Shown here one piece after another: positions 7,145-10,323 of a DNA stretch of 10,323 nucleotides; the stretch's first letter is position 1, and each line of letters begins with the position of its first letter. Made by a program: the position numbers and the translations under genes. The notes beneath the pieces are model-generated. The model had not been told where the DNA came from. It ran no database searches and worked only from the letters and a program-made list of their open reading frames with translations. The stretch lies in NCBI GenBank assembly GCA_900322025.1, contig ONYJ01000156.1, forward strand, positions 1 to 10,323, read 5' to 3'. Source of the stretch: an uncultured Bacteroidales bacterium. Lineage in GTDB: Bacteria > Bacteroidota > Bacteroidia > Bacteroidales > UBA932.

Positions 7145-7780
7145 TTACTTGAAGGCTGCTACAAGCTCTTTATTGGTATATGCATCTGCTCCATAGCAAG
7201 TTTTAAGATATGCCAGGCCGTTTTTATAATCTTCTTCTGTAAAGGAATCTGTAGCTTCCTTGGCCACAACAACATCGTAACCAAGGCAGAAAGCATCTGC
7301 AGAAGTATGTCTTACGCACATGTGTGCATGCAGACCGGTCATTATTACAGTTTTAACTTCTAATTCTTTCAGAAGTATATCCAAGTCTGTCTGGAAAAAT
7401 CCGCTATAGCGTCTTTTAGGCACCACATAGTCTTTACTGCAGAGTTTGAGCTCAGGTATAACCTCCGCACCTTTGGTGCCCTTGATTGCATGATTTCCCC
7501 AGATTGTCAGTTCTCGGTCTATTCCTTTGATATGAGCATCGTTACAGAATATAACAGGAATTCCAACCTTTCGTGCGGCATCAAGTAGCTTTGCTGTAGC
7601 CGGCACTATAGCTCGTCCGCGCTCACAACCTAAAGCTCCGGTAACAAAGTCGTTGAGCATATCAACAACAAGAATAGCAGGCCTATTTAAAACAAGCCTC
7701 TTAGCAGCAAGTTTAGTTGCCGTCGTCTTTTTTACAGCACCCTTTTTTGCAGTCGCGCTTTTTTTAGTAATTTTCGCCAT
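7145..7780 (-). CDS. Isochorismatase/nicotinamidase-family cysteine hydrolase with Lys-rich N-terminal tail
   Basis: The protein has 211 residues. The first 33 are a Lys/Ala/Thr-rich tail (AKITKKSATAKKGAVKK and following), and the alpha/beta cysteine hydrolase fold begins at PAILVVDMLNDF. The catalytic triad is visible as D40, K122 and C155 (in AHMCVRHT). D81, H83 (NDAH) and H97 (in GNHAIKGTKGAE) match the metal ligands of nicotinamidases (PncA), so nicotinamide deamidation for NAD salvage is a reasonable guess. The family also contains isochorismatases and many uncharacterised amidohydrolases, so I leave the substrate open. There is no alternative start between the ATG at 7778-7780 and the fold, so the tail is part of the protein. 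It is probably cytoplasmic, and is the first gene of the leftward operon, 4 bp ahead of rlmD. Confidence 0.88.
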   Translation of the reverse strand: MAKITKKSATAKKGAVKKTTATKLAAKRLVLNRPAILVVDMLNDFVTGALGCERGRAIVPATAKLLDAARKVGIPVIFCNDAHIKGIDRELTIWGNHAIKGTKGAEVIPELKLCSKDYVVPKRRYSGFFQTDLDILLKELEVKTVIMTGLHAHMCVRHTSADAFCLGYDVVVAKEATDSFTEEDYKNGLAYLKTCYGADAYTNKELVAAFK

Positions 7781-7812
7781 ATCTAATAATCATTATACTT
7801 ACTCCCACGTTC

Positions 7813-7820
7813 CAAAGATA
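7813..7820 (-). promoter_or_regulatory. Candidate -7 promoter element of the leftward operon
   Basis: The minus strand reads TATCTTTG, a perfect TAnnTTTG, 32 nt upstream of the hydrolase ATG. This leaves a 5' leader of about 25 nt. No -33 TTTG is found at the usual spacing (the nearest, CAAA at 7830-7833 on plus, is too close). It would drive the hydrolase, rlmD, glycosyltransferase and flippase-methyltransferase genes. Confidence 0.5.
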
Positions 7821-7930
7821 CAAAATAAACAAATTCGTTGTACTTAATAAATTCAGCTGCCAACCATCACAAAATAAGTTTAGCATCTAAAACACTCGTA
7901 GGTTGAGTTAAAATAATTTATATCTGAAAG

Positions 7931-7964
7931 TTTGCGAGAAATATATGATTTTTAATTATTTTTG
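7931..7964 (+). promoter_or_regulatory. Candidate Bacteroidetes promoter of the sigma factor gene
   Basis: TTTG at 7931-7934 could be the -33 element, and TATTTTTG at 7957-7964 is a perfect TAnnTTTG -7 element. The spacer is 22 nt, slightly longer than usual. It would start transcription near 7971, giving a leader of about 38 nt before the GTG at 8009. The 228-bp region 7781-8008 thus appears to be a divergent promoter region; I see no gene in it. Confidence 0.55.
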
Positions 7965-8008
7965 TAAAACAGGAATGTAGCCTGAATCGTCTTTTTATTT
8001 AAGAGATA

Positions 8009-8521
8009 GTGGTTAATAGAGATTACATCCAGAATGAGTTTGGTGTATTTTTTAAGGAGAATTACACCAAATTATTTTATTGCGCACTCGATGTTGTTAG
8101 AGACGAAGAGTGGGCTAAGGATATTGTGGGAGCTGTGTTTGAAAAGGCCTGGGAACAGTATGATCGTTTACGCGACAAAAATTTGGATGCTTATCTTTAT
8201 ATCTCAGTAAGAAACCGAGCCATTGATTATGTGCGGCGTAAACAAGCCATGTTAGGTTATCATAAGGTTTTCCTCGAAATTGAACAAGAATGGCAGGAGG
8301 CGTATTCCCATGAGATGGACGAGGAAATAAACTACATGTTTCAAGGTATCGAAGAATTACCGGAGCGTCAGCGTTATGTTTTTAAACGCTGTCAGATTGA
8401 CGGCAAGCGTTATGCAGAAGTGGCAGAAGAGTTGGGTTTAAGCGCCTCTTCGGTACATAAATATATGGTAAAGGCTTTAAGTTTTCTCAGAGAAAAGTTC
8501 AAAAAGCGTAAAAAAGAATGA
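8009..8521 (+). CDS. ECF-type RNA polymerase sigma-70 factor (Bacteroides expansion type)
   Basis: This 170-residue, two-domain alternative sigma factor has region 2 at about residues 12-78 (AKDIVGAVFEKAWEQY, then LYISVRNRAIDYVRRK, the core-binding and -10 recognition part) and region 4 at about 108-165 (IEELPERQRYVFKRC, followed by the helix-turn-helix YAEVAEELGLSASSVHKYM). There is no region 1 or 3, as is normal for ECF factors. The start is GTG at 8009: an in-frame TAA lies at 8000-8002, and the next in-frame ATG is deep in the gene. A weak purine stretch AAGAG (8001-8005) precedes it. It is followed by a FecR-type anti-sigma gene and a TonB receptor, the standard order of FecI/FecR/FecA-like cell-surface signalling. 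It likely directs RNA polymerase to the receptor operon when released from FecR; its target promoter cannot be read here. Confidence 0.93.
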   Translation: MVNRDYIQNEFGVFFKENYTKLFYCALDVVRDEEWAKDIVGAVFEKAWEQYDRLRDKNLDAYLYISVRNRAIDYVRRKQAMLGYHKVFLEIEQEWQEAYSHEMDEEINYMFQGIEELPERQRYVFKRCQIDGKRYAEVAEELGLSASSVHKYMVKALSFLREKFKKRKKE

Positions 8522-8522
8522 C

Positions 8523-8546
8523 CGAATGCCAATGTCATTCGTTTTT
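8523..8546 (+). terminator. Terminator-like hairpin between sigma and anti-sigma genes
   Basis: CGAATG (8523-8528) pairs perfectly with CATTCG (8536-8541) across a 7-nt loop and is followed at once by five T residues (8542-8546). It begins 1 nt after the sigma stop codon. The stem is short and only half G/C, so it would be a partial terminator or attenuator that lowers anti-sigma output relative to sigma, or simply an RNA 3'-stabilising structure. Confidence 0.4.
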
Positions 8547-8581
8547 AATTGAAAGGGACACAGAATTTGTTATTACTGCAA

Positions 8582-9742
8582 ATGAAAAAAGAGTATTCAG
8601 ATATAGACTTGGCTGATATTATAGACCACCCTCAAGATTATACTGAGGATGAGTTGCGTGAGTTCTTCACTAATGAGGAGCATCGTGTTGAGTATATTGC
8701 CATGCTACGCGCCAAGCAGGCGATGAAACGCCTAGAAACACCTGCTCCTGATGTTAACACAGCTTGGGCGCAATTTTCAGCAAAGAATATGAAGCAGGCT
8801 AATATATCAGAAAAACACCGTCCTGCTTATTTCCGTCATTACATCGGTTATGCGGCAGCAGCGTTGTGTGGAGCCGCTGCCATGTTCTTGGCACTTCTTT
8901 TCCTATGGCATCCCAATAATAATGATGATGTAAAGAATAACAATAACCTGCTTACGGTTCTTGAATATGACGATAGTCCACAGAATCTTGTAATGCTCAT
9001 TGATGGTGAGGAAGAAAAGACACTACAACCTCACGACTCTATTTCTTTTTACGCATCTGAACCTAACAGTTCCGCATCTGCGTCTGTGCATACCAAAAAG
9101 AAGCCGGAACTGCGCACTCTCAAAACACCGAGAGGCATGGACCTCAAGGTAATATTGCCAGACGGGTCGGAGGTTTGGCTCAATGCGGAGAGTTCTTTGG
9201 AATTTCCCACAGCCTTTACAGAAACCCGGCATGTAGAACTTGTTGGTGAGGCTTACTTTAAGGTAGCACGCGATGAACAAAAGCCTTTTATAGTAAGTAC
9301 AGACAAGATGGATGTGAAAGTGCTTGGTACAGAGTTTAACTTCCGTCATTATGATACAGAACAAACACAAGTGGCGCTTGTAAATGGTAGCGTGGAGGTT
9401 CTTAGGGCGGATGATAGTTCGGAGCACATTGTGCTGAACCCTGGTGAGGCTGCAAATCTTGATAATGACGGTAATATTAGTGTTCATTCCGTGAATGTTT
9501 ATGCGGTTAATCAGTGGACAAAAGGATTTTTCTATTTTCAGGATAAGACTCTTGAGGCGGCTTTACAAGAGATTGGCCGTTGGTATAATGTGGGAGTATC
9601 GTTCGAAAATAAAGGAAAGCTGAAAGAGAAAATACATTTCAGCGCATTAAGGGGCGAGACCCTTCAACAGACGCTCGATAAGCTTAATCGTCTTATGGAT
9701 ACTCAAATTGTGAGCGTTGGAAACGAAATAATTGTCAGATAA
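8582..9742 (+). CDS. FecR-family anti-sigma factor, inner-membrane
   Basis: This single-pass inner-membrane regulator binds the ECF sigma factor in the cytoplasm and receives the signal from the outer-membrane receptor in the periplasm. Using the ATG at 8582 it has 386 residues: a cytoplasmic N-terminal sigma-binding part (about 1-87), one transmembrane helix (about 88-109, YIGYAAAALCGAAAMFLALL), a spacer, the periplasmic FecR domain (about 180-285, with LPDGSEVWLNAESSLEFP and VELVGEAYFKVARDEQKPF), and a C-terminal DUF4974-type domain (about 317-380, FYFQDKTLEAALQEIGRWY). The start is uncertain. In-frame TTG codons at 8549 and 8567 would add 11 or 5 residues, and AAAGGGA at 8551-8557 is well placed for the TTG at 8567 but too far from the ATG. 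The gene sits about 60 bp after the sigma gene and 75 bp before the TonB receptor. Confidence 0.92.
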   Translation: MKKEYSDIDLADIIDHPQDYTEDELREFFTNEEHRVEYIAMLRAKQAMKRLETPAPDVNTAWAQFSAKNMKQANISEKHRPAYFRHYIGYAAAALCGAAAMFLALLFLWHPNNNDDVKNNNNLLTVLEYDDSPQNLVMLIDGEEEKTLQPHDSISFYASEPNSSASASVHTKKKPELRTLKTPRGMDLKVILPDGSEVWLNAESSLEFPTAFTETRHVELVGEAYFKVARDEQKPFIVSTDKMDVKVLGTEFNFRHYDTEQTQVALVNGSVEVLRADDSSEHIVLNPGEAANLDNDGNISVHSVNVYAVNQWTKGFFYFQDKTLEAALQEIGRWYNVGVSFENKGKLKEKIHFSALRGETLQQTLDKLNRLMDTQIVSVGNEIIVR

Positions 9743-9771
9743 TTCTTTTTTGGGGTAACCGATTTCGTTTT
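9720..9771 (+). other. Inverted repeat spanning the end of the anti-sigma gene
   Basis: AAACGAAAT (9721-9729) is the exact reverse complement of ATTTCGTTT (9762-9770), with a further possible G-U pair outside, enclosing a 32-nt loop that contains the anti-sigma stop codon (9740-9742) and the palindrome GGTAACC (9754-9760). The right arm runs into a T-rich stretch. It may act as a weak terminator or mRNA-processing structure, or be a DNA binding site. Confidence 0.4.
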
Positions 9772-9795
9772 TGTTCGTCTTTAATCTGACGAACA
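9772..9795 (+). other. Perfect 8-bp inverted repeat upstream of the TonB receptor
   Basis: TGTTCGTC (9772-9779) is the exact reverse complement of GACGAACA (9788-9795) across an 8-nt spacer. It lies 22 bp before the receptor ATG. Because it has no T run after it, it looks less like a terminator and more like an operator or a leader hairpin that could shield or stabilise the receptor mRNA. Function is inferred only from position. Confidence 0.5.
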
Positions 9796-9817
9796 TTCTG
9801 TATTAACTATCATATTT

Positions 9818-10323
9818 ATGAAAGAAAATAACCATCTTATCTATTTTATGGGAGTGGCTATTGCTATGCTCTTTTTGCTTTGCAATCCAGTGAATACATC
9901 TGCACAGCAAGTAGATACAAAGCTTATTACTCTCAATTGCAAGGGCGCAAAACTTTCAGATGCATTATCCGATATAGAGCGCCTATCAGGTTACTATCGT
10001 GTACAGTTTACCTACTCTGATGTAGAGTCGCTGACAGCAGATACAGACATAAAGGCTTTGTCTGCTGTAGATGCTGTCAAATTACTTATCAAAGGAAAAC
10101 CTTTGGAATGTAAAATCGAAGGGCAGTTTATTTATATAAGCAGGGTTGCTCAACAAAAGACACAGTCTAACCGAATAATGACTGGCCAAGTCTTCGACAA
10201 GGATAAAGCTCCTATGCCGGGGGTAGTGGTGCGCAACCTAACCAATCAGACAAATGCGGTAACAGACAACGATGGACGTTTTAGCTTGCGTTGTCAGAGT
10301 AGTAACGATCGTATCTCCATATC
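9818..10323 (+). CDS. SusC/RagA-type TonB-dependent outer-membrane receptor with STN domain (partial, cut by window edge)
   Basis: The frame opens at ATG 9818 and stays open to the window end (168 codons plus 2 bases), so only the N-terminus is present. It has a signal peptide (MKENNHLIYF, then the hydrophobic core MGVAIAMLFLLC, likely cleaved after NTSA at residue 29). The STN (secretin and TonB N-terminal) domain covers about residues 33-108: LITLNCKGAKLSDALSDIER, with short beta elements and ending FIYISR. It marks receptors that signal to an anti-sigma factor. From about residue 120 (MTGQVFDKDKAPMPGVVV, then TDNDGRFSL) comes the carboxypeptidase-regulatory-like domain typical of Bacteroidetes SusC homologues; plug and barrel would follow outside the window. 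By family knowledge it imports a glycan, peptide or chelate with TonB energy, and the STN domain contacts the FecR-like protein encoded just upstream. The substrate is not deducible; a SusD partner would be expected downstream. Confidence 0.9.
   Translation, partial: MKENNHLIYFMGVAIAMLFLLCNPVNTSAQQVDTKLITLNCKGAKLSDALSDIERLSGYYRVQFTYSDVESLTADTDIKALSAVDAVKLLIKGKPLECKIEGQFIYISRVAQQKTQSNRIMTGQVFDKDKAPMPGVVVRNLTNQTNAVTDNDGRFSLRCQSSNDRISI

Noticed and set aside
7861..7906. CAACC/GGTTG inverted repeat in the divergent promoter region
   Set aside because: Only 5 bp arms separated by about 36 nt, so expected by chance.
9023..9487. 154-codon frame antisense to the anti-sigma gene
   Set aside because: It has Cys/Arg/His-rich antisense composition with no domain, and the FecR frame on plus explains the sequence.

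Overview
The window looks like a chromosomal piece of a Bacteroidales genome (Bacteroides/Prevotella-like; genus not determinable by reading). The evidence is an ECF sigma / FecR-type anti-sigma / SusC-like TonB receptor trio with an STN domain, several upstream regions carrying the Bacteroidetes -7 promoter element TAnnTTTG, mostly no clear Shine-Dalgarno sequences, and moderately AT-rich DNA. There is no CRISPR array, no IS transposase and no RNA gene that I can recognise.

Left part, minus strand (1-2608). A 43-bp tandem repeat runs off the left edge. Next comes ettA, a full-length ABC-F ribosome-associated ATPase. Its 5' side holds an intergenic stretch with a tetranucleotide microsatellite of nearly 11 ATAG units and a hairpin that can terminate the gene to its right, a small Gly-rich protein with one perfect EF-hand calcium loop.

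Middle part, minus strand (2641-7780). Four genes are packed head to tail in the order nicotinamidase/isochorismatase-like hydrolase, rlmD (23S rRNA uracil-C5 methyltransferase), family 2 glycosyltransferase, and a 677-residue protein. The gaps are 4 bp, a 29-bp overlap and a 4-bp ATGA overlap, so they are probably one translationally coupled operon starting at a -7 box near 7813-7820. The last protein is the most unusual item: a complete MOP/Wzx-type polysaccharide flippase continues in one frame into a cysteine-rich zinc-knuckle plus class I SAM methyltransferase module. A run of seven A residues sits at the junction. With the glycosyltransferase this makes a two-gene glycan cassette attached to housekeeping genes.

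Right part, plus strand (8009-10323). Divergent from the operon is a trans-envelope signalling system: an ECF sigma factor (GTG start), an inner-membrane FecR-like anti-sigma factor, and the first ~168 codons of a SusC/RagA-type TonB-dependent receptor with signal peptide, STN domain and carboxypeptidase-regulatory-like domain, cut by the right edge. By analogy with FecI/FecR/FecA and the many Bacteroides systems of this type, ligand binding at the receptor would be passed by the STN domain to FecR and release the sigma factor. Both intergenic gaps of this trio contain perfect inverted repeats that could tune the relative expression of the three proteins.
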